Shown here piece by piece: positions 1-11,934 of a DNA stretch of 64,000 nt (positions are counted from its first letter, which is position 1; each line of letters opens with the position of its first letter). The DNA comes from Siphonodentalium dalli (taxonomy: Eukaryota > Mollusca > Scaphopoda > Gadilida > Siphonodentaliidae). Location: NCBI GenBank assembly GCA_032622095.1, contig CP136068.1, forward strand, positions 117,601,509-117,665,508, given 5' to 3'. The position numbers were made by a program, and so were the translations under genes. The notes below the pieces were generated by a model. The model was not told the DNA's origin, searched no databases, and saw only the letters and a list, made by a program, of their open reading frames with translations.

Positions 1-597
1 AACTATAATTGAGCGTATTATCTGAATATATCCTAAGGGAACTACTCGGCAATGAGTATTTAGTATAGGATGGTTGAGGTCTACACGGATATGTGGCTAT
101 TTATCTCCGTTTGGGTGTCAACTTAGAATGAACAATTGCACCACTTGAGACAATCCAACTTACCTGGTTTCGGACACTCCATTTGCACCCCCTTGAGTGT
201 CAACTTTTCCAACTAGTCTTCAATTTTCCCAAATGTTGGAAATTTCCAAACCTGGCATCCCACTGATGTTAGAAACTTTCCAACCGATGGCAATGCCAAT
301 CCAAACAAATTGACCGAAAGTAAGAAAATATGTTACTTTGGTTTAAAACAACAAATTCCACACACATACTTCTTTGAAAATCGAATTATCAGGACAACTT
401 TAACTTATTTCTGTTGTGATATTTCCAACTGGTAATCCGGCATGAAATGTTCAACTCTTGAACACTTTGACAACATTTGGCGGGAATAACACACGCACCC
501 ACCCATTGTCTGCATTTAGATCACAGCGTTTCGCATTCGAGTGGGAAGAAACATTTGTACATCGCTGCTTTGAATTAATTGTTCATGTGTCTTTTGC
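1..597. other. Intergenic sequence, nothing recognised
   Basis: AT-rich sequence with no coding, RNA or clear repeat signal. Short motifs of the type TTCCAAC recur around 200-290 but do not form a regular array. The stretch ends where the Helitron-like element head begins. Confidence 0.5.
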
Positions 598-1355
598 CAG
601 TATTTTGAAGACCTCTGTTTGTCTGTTTGTCTGTATGTTTGTCTGTCATTAATACAAATCTACGATTCTCGACCGATCGGGACGAAACTTGGTACGTGTG
701 TGTAGTTTGACCAGGCGGTCGACGTTGTCGTATTGGCGACCCCGTGCGGCGCCCGCTTCGTGCATGCGCAGACGAGATCTCGGAAACGGGTGGAGCTATC
801 GACTTGAAATTTGCTATGTGAATATATCTTGCCCCGGATACGAATTTTATCGGGTCGCCGAGCCCGTGCGACGCCAGCTTCGCACATGCGCAGACAAGAT
901 CTCGGAAACGGGTGAAGCTATCGACTTGAAATTTGGTATGTGAATGTATCTTGCCCCGGATACGAATTGTATCGGGTCGCCGAGCCCGTGCGACGCCAGC
1001 TTCGCGCATGCGCAGACCAGATATCGGAAACGGGTGGAGCTATCGACTTGAAGTTTGGTATGTGAATGTATCTTGCCCCGGATACGAATTTTATCGGGTC
1101 GCCGAGCCCGTGCGACGCCAGCTTCGCGCATGCGCAGACGAGATCTCGGAAACGGGTGGAGCTATCGACTTGAAATTTGGTATGTGAATGTATCTTGCTC
1201 CGCATACGAATTTTATCGGGTCGCCGAGCCCGTGCGACGCCAGTTTCGCGCATGCGCAGACCAGATCTCGGAAACGGGTGGAGCTATCGACTTGAAGTTT
1301 TGTTTTTGAATAGCCCGGACAACGTCGCCCGGACAACGTCGGGCTCATCGGCTAG
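598..1355 (+). mobile_element. Non-autonomous Helitron-like element with five 122-bp tandem repeats
   Basis: The element opens with TATTTTGAAGACCTCTGTTT followed by a (TGTC)n-like microsatellite and a short unique segment. It then carries a tandem array in which the motif CGGAAACGGGTG recurs at about 781, 903, 1025, 1147 and 1269, a 122-bp period. It closes with AGCCCGGACAACGTCGGGCT, a 6-bp stem hairpin, then six bases and CTAG before a T. A 3' hairpin followed by CTRR, with no terminal inverted repeat and no target duplication, is the Helitron signature. Microsatellite plus core tandem repeats resembles the bivalve pearl/Helentron type. It encodes no Rep/helicase. Open frames across the array are by-products of the repeat. 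Near-identical relatives lie at 27645-30736. Confidence 0.75.
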
Positions 1356-2119
1356 TATATATATATAAAAGGTCTGTATCCTAGCTGTATGATGATGGAT
1401 TGTGAAATATCACCTTTAAGACTTTTGAAATTTATATACGAGTTGAAGTACAGTTGAAATAACCCATTTGTCACTCTCGCAATCATACTAATCTGTAACG
1501 TTTTTCAAACCCATTATTTTAAACGTGACATTGTATTATACTTTGTTTAGGGAGCGCGTTATTCATAAATACTAATACTAAATTCAGATAATATCGTATG
1601 TTAAAATGTAACATGAAAATGCACGAGTTTAGGATAAACATCAAATACTCGACATAACCGATGTACATGTGTATGTGCCCACAATTTGAAATTCAACATC
1701 ATCATACTCTAGGAACATCATATGTTTTGTATAGCAGGCCATTCGTGATGTATAAAGATGTAGGTGAAAGAAAGTTGCTAATTAGACCTAGGTGATATAG
1801 TACATTTCTGAATAAAAAAACTAAGTGAAAAATTAGTTGGGGCGGAGGTCTGAATTAGGTGCGGATGGGTTATCAGAAACATCACTACGTTTTAGGCCCG
1901 ATGATAACATGGACAAATCAATGCTAAATATTCTTTAGTAATATTGATATTCGGTTTCTTTCAAAACTGTTCCCATATAACAGCACAATTGATAGATTGA
2001 CTGGGGTTTAGCTTCGTTTTAGCAACAAAGCCTTATCACGACGAGAATAAACACATTATCAAAATCGAGTGAAGCAACTGCGATACATGACAGTGAATTA
2101 CAAATAAAAACACCCAAAT

Positions 2120-2370
2120 CGGACATATATCAGCACAATGCGACTAAAATAATAACTATTGCTATTAATACCCATATAACAACCAATTTGTATAATCATA
2201 AAAAATCATTGTCTTTTTTCTTCTTTTTGAAGTCTACGAGTACTTTTGATATTCGTTTTCTCTCAAAACGGTTCTCATATATCAGCACAATGCGACTAAA
2301 ATAATAATTATTGCTATTAATACCAATATAACAACCAATTTGTTTAATTTTTATAATAATAAAAAATAAT
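2120..2370. repeat. Direct duplication, ~150-bp offset
   Basis: The segment starting CAGCACAATGCGACTAAAAT and running through 'caaccaatttg' appears at about 2130-2195 and again at about 2283-2345. A third, weaker partial copy of the upstream part ('ttcggtttctttcaaaactgttccca') lies near 1952-1985. This looks like a decayed local tandem duplication. Confidence 0.6.
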
Positions 2371-4104
2371 TTTCTTTTTCCTTCTATTTGAAGTCCATAT
2401 GTACTTCCTTTTAAATTGTTAATTCCTTTCTGGGACCTTTATTAGTTAATAAATTCTATTCTATTCTACTTTGTCATTGGCGTGTACACTGAAAGCAAAT
2501 CGCTATGGAGTCGAAAACCGCAATAAATAACAACACGTGCGATTGATCCGCAATTATCTAGAAGAACTCTATACAAACTTTCAGCTGTTCAATGTTCGTA
2601 AATGCAAGCTAGAAGAGTTGAAGTGTTGGGCAAAAATACTTTCATTAGCATCACGGTTGGCGGAAATCGCAATATCATAGAAATCGAAACGGCATTGTGT
2701 GTGGTATCGACTTTAAAACAGCTAATATGGTTATCAATTCCATGTTCAAACATCTTATACACTTAAGGATATTTTGTGTATCCACCAGAGGCTTTGTTAT
2801 CATAGGACCTGCATTTCGCTGTTAGTTTTAGCCAGACGAATTGATTTTCATCTTGTTGGTGCCTTAATTAACCGAGTCTAATGTAAATGTAGTTGGCTAG
2901 TACAATGCAAATTCCAATGAGAAGTGTAAATGCAACATCGTACTTGTTGTAAAACTCAATCCCAAGATTATCCCATGTATAGACTACACAATATCATATA
3001 CTAATCGATTGCCAATATACATGTTTGGTATAAACACAACTGCAGAAATCGTCATCTCCAGACTAAACCTCATAGTTTAAACCTGATTTAATCCTGACGT
3101 TCCGACCAAACCGGACCTGACCCACCAATCAAAGTACACAGTTGCCAGGCGGACAACACGCAAGTCGGTAGAAGGAATATTTGCACGACCTCGATTAACA
3201 CGAACAAGCACATGCTTCGTGTGAGAATGAATCGGTTGTGATTTGATTATACCAAGCCGCCACGCTCACCTTATAGACACGCCGTTAATCTAGATTATGT
3301 ACAGCTCCACCCATGTAAACTGCGGTCCAGAAAACGACGGATTGGTCATCTCGGGTCTAGCTTCCATAAACTGTTTTAGCTGAATTGTTCTTGTGTACCG
3401 ATGAAACTGCATGGTTGTTGTGAATATGGTGAAACGATGTACTTGTTTACATGGGTAGAATTCTACATGTATGTTTTATCCGTCCACTAAATGTTAGCTA
3501 CCTATGCTAACCATGATGGAATAGGCTAACTGAGACTAAATAAAATAATACATGTGTTTAGGGTAACCCACCGGCCGTCAAAAAATGGGCCGCCTCCTAG
3601 TCATTTTATCGTTTTATTTAACAGTTCCTCCGAAAATACGCGACCGGAAGGTTGCGACCGGATTAAGATGTTGCTTTAAAGATAGTTAACGACAGTCATT
3701 ATTTTGTCAATTTATGCAGATGAATTCCTTATATTGCCTTTGGGAGTGACCTAACTTCCAGTCCTTGTATTAGACTATTAGTACCCTCTGACACCCAGAA
3801 TAACAAATAAAAACAATAAACAATGACAGAACTAGTGTCGAGCAAGAATAATAAAATAAAACAAAATGAAATAAAATGATTTACCACCGCCCGCCCCTGT
3901 TTTTTCCCCGTTACCATAAACACAGGTATTATGTTATTTAGCCCAACATTGAGCTTTGCCAAAACGAATTCTGGATCAAATACATGCAATCATTAATTCA
4001 ATCTGCGCCGCCAACTCTCCCAAGAACAAAACATTATATGAGACTATTTTTGAAGACACGTTTCCGTTATCATTCACGGTACCCATCAGTGTTCGCTCTG
4101 GCCC

Positions 4105-4197
4105 GAGATTTAGAAATATGCGCAATACATGCAATTATTCCACATGGGTACTACCCATGTGGAATAATTCCATGTGTTGCGCATATTTCAAAATCTC
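4105..4197. repeat. Long imperfect palindrome (hairpin, ~46-bp arms)
   Basis: The arm from GAGATTT at 4105 to the centre at about 4150 pairs with the arm ending AAATCTC at 4197. The inner part (AATTATTCCACATGGGTA and its complement) is perfect, and the outer part carries only a few mismatches. There is essentially no loop. It could be a minimal fold-back MITE. A precursor hairpin RNA is also possible, but nothing supports transcription. Confidence 0.8.
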
Positions 4198-5675
4198 CTT
4201 CCCATTTCGTGAAAACATTTATTTCCTGGAGGAAGAAGCTCCTGGTCTCTACTTATATTACCCCTGATTTAATATATACACATTGGGGAAGAGATGCGCA
4301 ATTTTGTAAACGCTCACTCAAAGTATAATCCTCATTCATTTGCAAGTTCATTGGAAAACAATCAGTACAGCTGCATATAAGTGCTACATTGGGTAGCATC
4401 ATATCATGGTAAATTAATTGAAACGAGTCAAATTTAGTGAACTTCAATTCTCAATTGAACTGGGTCAATGTCATATATTAATGTTTCATTCGTGTTATTT
4501 TTTAATGTAAACTGTAACTTGGTTTTTTTAGTTTCATAACTATTAGAGATAGTGGGTGGCTGGCGTCCGTTTTGTAGTTAGCCTCTGTTTGGTTTTTGTG
4601 CTTAATAGTCTTGTTGTATTATTAAGATAGTGACGACAAATGTTCATGTCTCAGTTTTTGTCATAATATGAAAATAAAACAGAAAAGTCATTTTGATATA
4701 TATATAAGCCAAACCCACCAACAGAAAATAACAAAAGAGGATAGAACGTGACTAACACAAAGGTGCAAAAATAGTATCCGAATATAACATAGTTTGTTAA
4801 TCACGTCACATAATGACATAATTAGACCCGAAACCCGTCCTCGTAGTGTTTAGTAAGACACGCGTGCAATATCGCACGCGCAGTGACGTACGAGCTTAGC
4901 CCAATGATATCGATGTCAATGCCGGAATATAATTATGATACTCAATTTGTGTTGGGTTATTTAGTGTTGACTGTGGGCTAAACATGGGTGATAAGGGTGG
5001 GTTGATCGATTTTGTCAACATGAAAATACGCATTTAAAATGGAACTATAGTTTTTCTTGAAGATGTCTGTACTTCCTCTTTGGTTGTGATAAGGAAATAT
5101 TAATATGTTTTAACCCCAGCCGTTTCAATGTCGATTTTACTTGCTAAAATGTGAATATGTGATAAATGGATCTCAGGTATACATGATATGCTTCACCATT
5201 TTGTTTTATTTTAGTATTTCTCGCTTTAACACATTTGTAGTTTTGTATGCACTCTTCTTTGTATGACATGTTATCCTTGTATCTTTTTTTTTTAAATAAA
5301 TACATAAATTATAGCCAAACTTAATACGTTTTCACTTGCCCAAATAGTATGTGATTTATGTACAGGGTTCATATTCAGATTGCCACCTCAGTATAAGAAG
5401 ACAAATCATGTTCAATAAATTTTGACTTGAGTGTAACATGTAAACTGAAAACTTCAGTCTGAACGCAGGGCTTGATATCGTGTTTTGAATTATCCATCTT
5501 CAGTAAAATTGCGAGAGATATATAGATCACACTAAACTCGTATGTTCTACAAAGTACGTCCTATTGGTCATAATTGGAAACAGTGCACGGGGTTTGTTTG
5601 TAGTGGCTATAATGTTTAGTGTTGGCTTGTAACGTAGCTAGTGTTGATAAGTTTGTCATCTATATTTTTTTCATA

Positions 5676-5809
5676 TGAGTGATTATAAGTTATACCACAA
5701 CATCGGTGTATATGAACATTTGATACATGCATGTCGATGCTGAACCCAAAGGCAGAACCATCTTTGCATGTACTCCACGATGTTCATGGATATAACTTAT
5801 TATCACTCA
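5676..5809. mobile_element. Small inverted-repeat element (MITE-like)
   Basis: TGAGTGATTATAAGTTATA at 5676-5694 is matched by its reverse complement at 5791-5809 with one difference. The ~96-bp interior is non-coding. I could not define a target duplication, so the exact ends are uncertain. Confidence 0.5.
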
Positions 5810-7652
5810 CACAGTTTTTCCCCACAACAATGGGGACACAACGTCCAGTTTGGTATGAACTTCATTGGATCCTCACATATTCACTCGCACCAATAAGAAT
5901 AATTCAGTAACCGATCTGTGGATCACATGTCATGTGACAAGCTCCATGCATAGTTAAGTCCACTACGCAGGACTTACTGCTACCAGCACCTATACATAAT
6001 GTGAAGAAATCGAACATTTATTTATTTGAGACCTGTGTAGGTTACAATTCATTCTGCATTATTCCGAGAAACTGAACTGTCCATGTTAATTTGAAAATTG
6101 TCTATAGATCAAGCCAGAATGAATTTTAACTGACAAAACACTTCAATAAAAAATGTTAGATTTAATTAAGAAAATACAGCCAGTATCTTGAGAGAACTAT
6201 ATGCCATTGGGAGTATATATAACGCACGACACAATTGATGTGTCATTGACGTTAGCAACGATTAAGTGTGTCAAACTTGATTCGATTAATCATTGGCAGT
6301 AAATGAAAACAATATTTTGTGGGTGAAATGCAACCGATTGGCATCGCCAACGACTTAAATGAATGGATATAATGGATGTTTTAGCCCGATATTGTGAAAA
6401 TACTAGGTCTATTTGACGCCCATTGGCCGCTTGATATTATTTTGTTTACAAACGAAGCAAGTCTCTCCACTGCTCACGCGCATGCAGTCACTGTTGCCAA
6501 ACACCTTGTTGCCAGGCAGGATTAAGATCGGAAACCGCCTAGCAGTTTCGCGTGTATTTGAGGAAAAATAGCTAAGTTGTAAGATAAATATATTAATTCA
6601 TACACGAAATATTAATGATTCCGGCGATGGAGTCAATTACGCACCTGGTCAAGAGGTTCTGCTAATATGATTTGATGCTGGTGGTCCTGCTGAATTGCTA
6701 TGATGCGGGTAGGGCAAACTTATGCCGTTACGAAAAAGTACTGTTATTTTTTTTAAAGTTGTCATTTTTGCGGTGTTTGCTACTCCGAGCGATTTGGGAA
6801 AAAACAGTGTGCGTGTGAAACATACAAGAACAATTACATTTTTTCAACAACTAACACAACCACTATTAAAACATATTTCGTAATAAATATGTGTTTGAAT
6901 ATTTCATACGCATAATGGCTTTTCCTGTACATGTATATGTTCAGATTATCGGAACACCGCGAAAAAAGACAAATTTTACGGTGCTTTTTGTTAACAGCAT
7001 CAGTTTGCCATAAAAGCATCATAGCCAGTCAGCTGACCCAACCGCATCATAGCACAAGGGGTGGGGGGGGCGGTGTCACAAAACATAATCTTGGACACAC
7101 TGGCCGGGCGGGTTTTGGTGACAGAGCACGAAGTGAAATTTCTCCCATGTATTGCATTTTTTCCGAATACATTTTAGAAACAAATATTAGCAACCAAAGT
7201 GAATTGAAATGGTCCGCCTCATAGATTTTAATACACGAGGCCATTAATACACGTAGTATGAAAGTTCTCCATATTTAAAGTTTGACCTAATATCTGTCGT
7301 GACATTAGCCGAAACCATGCTGGTAAGTAGTGGCAGAGTTGGGTTTCTCACCTCCAACTTTGGCCAACATTTCATGTCTGACATGTTGAACATTTTGTGA
7401 CAAAAGTACATGTATTTTGAATTTATTCTGATAGTTTGATATTCCAACTATTATTTATCGCGAAATTTGTTTAGACAAAAAGTCCGGTTTCGGATCTGGA
7501 AAAAAGTGCAATAAAAAAAAGATCATCTTCACTCGATTTCACATAATCTCATATACATTGCTATTTAACCGCCTTATATTTATACTAAAATAGTGTTTAA
7601 CTGCTTTCGTTCTCACCATCCCTCAGCGGTGTCCCGTTTTGTGAACAATGTC

Positions 7653-8309
7653 TTCAAGGGGTACTGTACCCCAATTTCAATAAATTCCCGGTGACAATAA
7701 CGATCTAATATCAATATTATATTTTAAAATAACTAATTTGAGACGACGATGTCTACTGAAAACGTTCCGGTTAACAGGCTATCACAAAAGTAAAATTTAA
7801 TTATTTAATATAAATTCATTTATGGCTGGAGTCATAAAATGGAGAATTATGCCAGTACGAGTTACCGTTCTTGAAATAGTATCTGTTGCGTGTCTTTTAT
7901 CGACGGCCGTTCGTGAACATTATTGAGTTGCACACATAACATGTTACCTGCAAAAGAAAGGCCCGCTATAACCGATTCGGAAAAAGGAGAAAGATACAAG
8001 AGTCATGAAGCGTCAAGTATTTTTATACGGAGTGAGATTGTTCGATGGAAGAGATTGGATGCATCAATTGAAGCTCAGAGCTGAACAATGATCTTCCGGT
8101 TCTTCCTGCGACCTGAGTCTTCTCTGGTGAAGGTCAAAAACATGGCGCGTAGTTTGAAATCGTAATATTTTTGTTTCCAAGATCAATATTTTTTTCGCTA
8201 AATTAGGTTTATACGAAACTCATTTAACACGAACACAATCTAAATTGAAAGTTATTTCAATGGGAGTAAATACAAAAATCGCCTATCTTTGTGTACAGTA
8301 CCCCTTTAA
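7653..8309 (-). mobile_element. TTAA-type non-autonomous DNA element, copy 1
   Basis: The left end reads TTCAAGGGGTACTGTACCCC and the right end GTACAGTACCCCTTTAA, an inverted terminal repeat of about 16 bp. The right end abuts TTAA and the left TTCA, consistent with a mutated TTAA duplication. The interior shares sequence (for example the 'tttatggct...gccataaa' region and the '...aataaattcccggtgacaataacgatcta' region) with the element at 34096-34676 in opposite orientation. No coding capacity is seen. TTAA target duplications are typical of piggyBac and Kolobok transposons. Confidence 0.65.
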
Positions 8310-9483
8310 GCTGATCTTAAGATGGACTTAATCTAAGACGTAAGGTTAATCTTATGATTTGCATTTGACTTTTCAGGAATCAGGTTAAAAACAATCTTAA
8401 GTTTGATAACTTCCCGCGCTCTTGGACTGGTTCGTATCTATGTGTTACAGCTACGAGCGACGAAATTCCGCGCCTTGAAACAATTGTTATGTAGACAGAA
8501 CTGTTATAGTGATTTGTCAACAAACATTGCTAATCGTGTAGTTCAAATATTTTAGTATGAACATCATTTTCAAAATATTTTCCAATGTTTACCGTTTTGA
8601 TTAAATTTTTGTATCTTTTTGGACTAATTTGACTACTATCGTTAAACCATATCAGCAGTAATGTTTAAATAACACTTGTTTTGGCATGATAAATCTCATT
8701 ATTGGAGAGTTATAAATCATGAAATTACAAACAAAGTAAATATATTTGGTGATAGCTATATTACATACATGTACTTTTATGTTATTCCACAGGACAGTCT
8801 CTTTGAAAAGCCAACGAAAATCCTATCAAATGTACGTCTCTAGATATCTCACTTACTATTCATTTCTACAACAACTAGGCAACCCAAACACGACGTAATA
8901 AACCGTTTCCAAATATGGAGTGCATTACTTGCGCAGTAAATGTTTGTGAGAATCGTAGTAGTAGTTGTAAAAACAACAAGATGCAAAATAATCAGTCATT
9001 AAAATCGTGGACTCATAAAATCTCGAAGATGATGTCTCCTAGATCGTGATGAGTATAATGAATCATAATGAATTATTGATGTATTGTCTGTATTCAGTTT
9101 TATAACTTAAGTTGTGTTTGACAATGCGTGGGAAAATTGTCAATATGTCATTGGCATCTGATCTCGCAAATTAAACGAGGTAGTCTGCCATTGTGACCGG
9201 CTTTTTTATAGAGAGTGGATTCTGCCTTGAAATGATCTGTTACGTCATTAACCAATGAAATCGCGCATGCTCTGTGTCACTACGAATGAAATGGAGTGAT
9301 CTCATCAATACCGAATCTAATTTTAACACATCCAGAGACGATGAGAGGCCTTCGAAGGCATTGAGTCAATTTAATGAAAAAGGAAATGAAAAATGCTAAT
9401 AACTTAGAAATATTTTGCCAGAGTTATGTTTTTAGTGTTAGAGTTCCCCGTCAAAAGATCAAAACGTTCCCATGTATTTAATG
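8310..9483. other. Intergenic sequence, nothing recognised
   Basis: AT-rich sequence between the TTAA element and the 9-bp target duplication of the following fold-back element. No coding or RNA signal was seen. Confidence 0.45.
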
Positions 9484-9492
9484 GTTGAATAT
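9484..9492. repeat. Target-site duplication, left copy (GTTGAATAT)
   Basis: Nine-base direct repeat identical to 11359-11367, immediately outside the terminal inverted repeats of the 9493-11358 element. Confidence 0.85.
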
Positions 9493-11358
9493 AGCAACGT
9501 GAATTTTGTTACTTATTCCTTATTCCTTATTCGCAAAATGTCGGAAAGTGTGGCAAATGGCCCCAAATTCGTAAGTGGCCAGGTGGGCGGAGCATTTTGG
9601 GCCAAATGTTTTTGGGTCGAGTTCGTAAAAGAGGTCCGAAAAAGTGTCGAACCTGTGCTCGGTCGGGTTTTTTTTGGGGAAAATGTGGCAAATGACGCCA
9701 AAGTCTCAAGTGGCCAGCTGGGCGGAGCATTTGGGCCGAAAATTATTTGGGTCGAGTTCGTAAAAGTGGTCCGAAAAAGTGTCGAACCTGTGCTCGGTCT
9801 GATTTCTTTGGGAAAATGTGGCAAATGACGCCAAATTCTCAAGTGGACAGCTGGGCGGAACATTTTGGGCCGAAAATTATTTGGGTCGAGTTCGTAAAAG
9901 TGGTCCGAAAAAGTGTCGAACCTGTGCTCGGTCCCATTTTTTGGGGAAAATGTGGCAAATGACCACGGCAACATTCTTTGTAAAAAATAACAAAACAAAC
10001 TATTGGGCCGAAAACATTTTGGTCGAAAAGTCCGAAATGCCTCGAAAAACAATCCGACCGAGCACAGGTTCGACACTTTTTCGGACCACTTTTACGAACT
10101 CGACCCAAAAAAAATTCGACCCAAAAAGCTGGCCACTTGAGAATTTGGCGTCATTTGCTACATTTTCCCAAAAAAATCCGACCGAGCACAGGTTCGACAC
10201 TTTTTCAGACCACTTTTAGGAACTCGACCCAAATAATTTTCGGCCCAAAATGTTCCGTCCAGTTGGCCACTTGAGAATTTGCACCCATTCGGGCCATTTT
10301 CCCTTCATTTTTTAGACTTTGCCTAATTTCGGGGCATTTCGGACTTTTCTACCTAAAGTTTTTCGGCCCATTTTTTTTTTTACTAAGTATGTTGCCGTGG
10401 TCATTTGCCACATTTTCCCCAAAAAATCCGACCGAGCACAGGTTCGACACTTTTTCGGACCACTTTTACGAACTCGACCCAAATAATTTTCGGCCCAAAA
10501 TGTTCCGCCCAGCTGGCCACTTGAGAATTTGGCGCCATTTGCCACATTTCCCCAAAAAAATGGGACCGAGCACAGGTTCGACACTTTTTCGCACCACTTT
10601 TAGAAACTCGACCCAAATAATTTTCGGCCAAAAATGTTCCGCCCAGCTGGCCACTTGAGAATTTGCACCCATTGGGGCCATTTTCCCTTCATTTTTTAGA
10701 CTTTGCCTAATTTCGAGGCATTTCGGACTTTTCGACCTAAAGTTTTTCGGCCCATTTTTTTAAAATTTTTTACTAAGTATGTTGCCGTGGTCATTTGCCA
10801 CATTTTCCACAAAAAATCCGACCCAGCACAGGTTCGACACTTTTTCGGACCACTTTTACGAACTCGATCCAAATAATTTTCGGCCCAAAATGTTCCGCCC
10901 AGCTGGCCACTTGAGAATTTGGCGCCATTTGCCACATTTCCCCAAAAAAATGGGACCGAGCACAGGTTCGACACTTTTTCGGACCACTTTTAGAAACTCG
11001 ACCCAAATCATTTTCGGCCCAAAATGTTCCGCCCAGCTGGCCACTTGAGAATTTACACCCATTGGGGCCATTTTCCCTTCATTTTTTAGACTTTGCCTAA
11101 TTTCGAGGCATTTCGGACTTTTCGACCTAAAGTTTTTCGGCCCATTTTTTTTTTTTTTTACTAAGTATGTTGCCACAAAAAATCCGACCGAGCACAGGTT
11201 CGACACTTTTTCGGACCACTTTTACGAACTCGACCCAAATAATTTTCTGCCCAAAATGCTCCGCCCACCTAGCCACTCACGAACTTGGGGTCATTTGTCA
11301 CACTTTCCGACATTTTGCGAATAAGGAATAAGGGATAAGTAACAAAATTCACGTTGCT
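9493..11358. mobile_element. Fold-back transposon with 9-bp target duplication (Mutator-like?)
   Basis: The ends are inverted repeats beginning AGCAACGTGAATTTTGTTAC at 9493 and its complement ending at 11358. The perfect 9-bp direct repeat GTTGAATAT flanks the element at 9484-9492 and 11359-11367. Inside, a module of roughly 135 bp (marked by GTCGAACCTGTGCTCGGT) is repeated in forward orientation to about 9.99 kb. It then recurs in reverse orientation from about 10.05 to 11.28 kb, interleaved with a ~390-bp higher-order unit containing 'ccttcattttttagactttgcc'. A 9-bp duplication with long, repetitive inverted arms fits a non-autonomous Mutator/MULE-type fold-back element. No transposase is present, and all long frames inside read through the repeats. 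Confidence 0.85.
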
Positions 11359-11367
11359 GTTGAATAT
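11359..11367. repeat. Target-site duplication, right copy (GTTGAATAT)
   Basis: Identical to 9484-9492. Removing 9493-11367 would rejoin the pre-insertion site. Confidence 0.85.
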
Positions 11368-11646
11368 GGTCTATACGGGCATAGCCAAAGTAGAGATTCG
11401 TGGCATGATATACCATTGTTCTGGAGGCAGCTATATATACTGGTCGATGTAGAGGCTAATCACCACGTACAATACGTATTAAGGACCGTATATCAGACAT
11501 AGGTAATCACATGGTTGTGATATTCAGCAAGAGTGAACCAATCCTGGGATCGATAGAACCCGTCTTGTATTCTGCAGATTTTTCAGCTCTGTGATTTCTG
11601 AATTGCTATCTATATAATAGGTGTGCGTTGGGCAAACCGGTGAACA
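11368..11646 (+). promoter_or_regulatory. Probable upstream/promoter region of the lectin gene
   Basis: Only about 280 bp separate the fold-back transposon from the first start codon. TATATATA lies near 11432 and TATATAA near 11611. The second is too close to the ATG at 11647 to leave a normal 5' leader if it is a TATA box, so the first is the better candidate. No initiator or transcript evidence is available, so this is positional inference. Confidence 0.25.
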
Positions 11647-11934
11647 ATGTATCTTAGCATGTGGTCTGCTCTTGCCTTAAGCATTCTTTCTGTACATATT
11701 GCCGTTTGCGTCATAGAAATTTTCACTTTACCAGAGGTTTATAGCTTCATTAATGCAGGCATAATACTACAGGCACGGGTATCCAATGTTCTACGATGTC
11801 GAAATTTATGTCGCTATCAAGTTCGGTGTGACGCAACCGCATTCCACACGCGAACGAAAGTCTGCATACTTCTGAAAAACGGAACAAGCACAGAATACAC
11901 AGGTGCTGTGTGGACTTTGTGGAACAACACACAG
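11647..11934 (+). CDS. Secreted PAN/EB/C-type-lectin protein, exon 1 (signal peptide + PAN/apple domain)
   Basis: The 96-codon exon opens with ATG and a hydrophobic leader (residues 2-21), read as a signal peptide. A PAN/apple-like module follows, with Cys at residues 51, 55, 61 and 73 (C-x3-C-x5-C-x11-C) and a closing WTLWN strand. PAN modules bind proteins or carbohydrates in secreted molecules. The strong donor CAG|GTAAGA ends the exon at 11934 in phase 0. A weaker upstream donor, CAG|GTGCTG, would end it at 11902 in phase 1. The next exon I can recognise needs phase 1, so either the weak donor is used (cutting off the last PAN strand) or a small 0-to-1 exon lies unseen in the 23-kb intron. 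The downstream modules suggest a secreted recognition or adhesion protein, possibly in mucus or immunity. Confidence 0.7.

Larger units (their letters stand above)
1356..7652. other. Intergenic sequence with small repeats, no gene seen
   Basis: No exon-like coding segment with splice sites was recognised. The stretch contains a direct duplication near 2.1-2.4 kb, a long hairpin at 4105-4197 and a small inverted-repeat element at 5676-5809, each listed separately. The remainder is AT-rich with short homopolymers. Confidence 0.45.

Noticed and set aside
575-1368. Overlapping open frames of 60-144 codons on both strands with Arg-rich repeats
   Set aside because: They are frame translations of the 122-bp Helitron-like tandem unit, whose length (not a multiple of three) cycles through all frames. 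The same applies to 27698-30704.
3956-4328. Frames of 103 and 114 codons
   Set aside because: They cross the perfect hairpin at 4105-4197, so part of the peptide is an artefact of the palindrome. No homologous motif was recognised.
9472-11206. Frames of 66-187 codons on both strands
   Set aside because: All read through the inverted repeat modules of the 9493-11358 fold-back element and mirror each other.
11606-11620. TATATAA just upstream of the lectin ATG as a TATA box
   Set aside because: It would place transcription start almost on the start codon. The TATATATA near 11432 is a better but unproven candidate.
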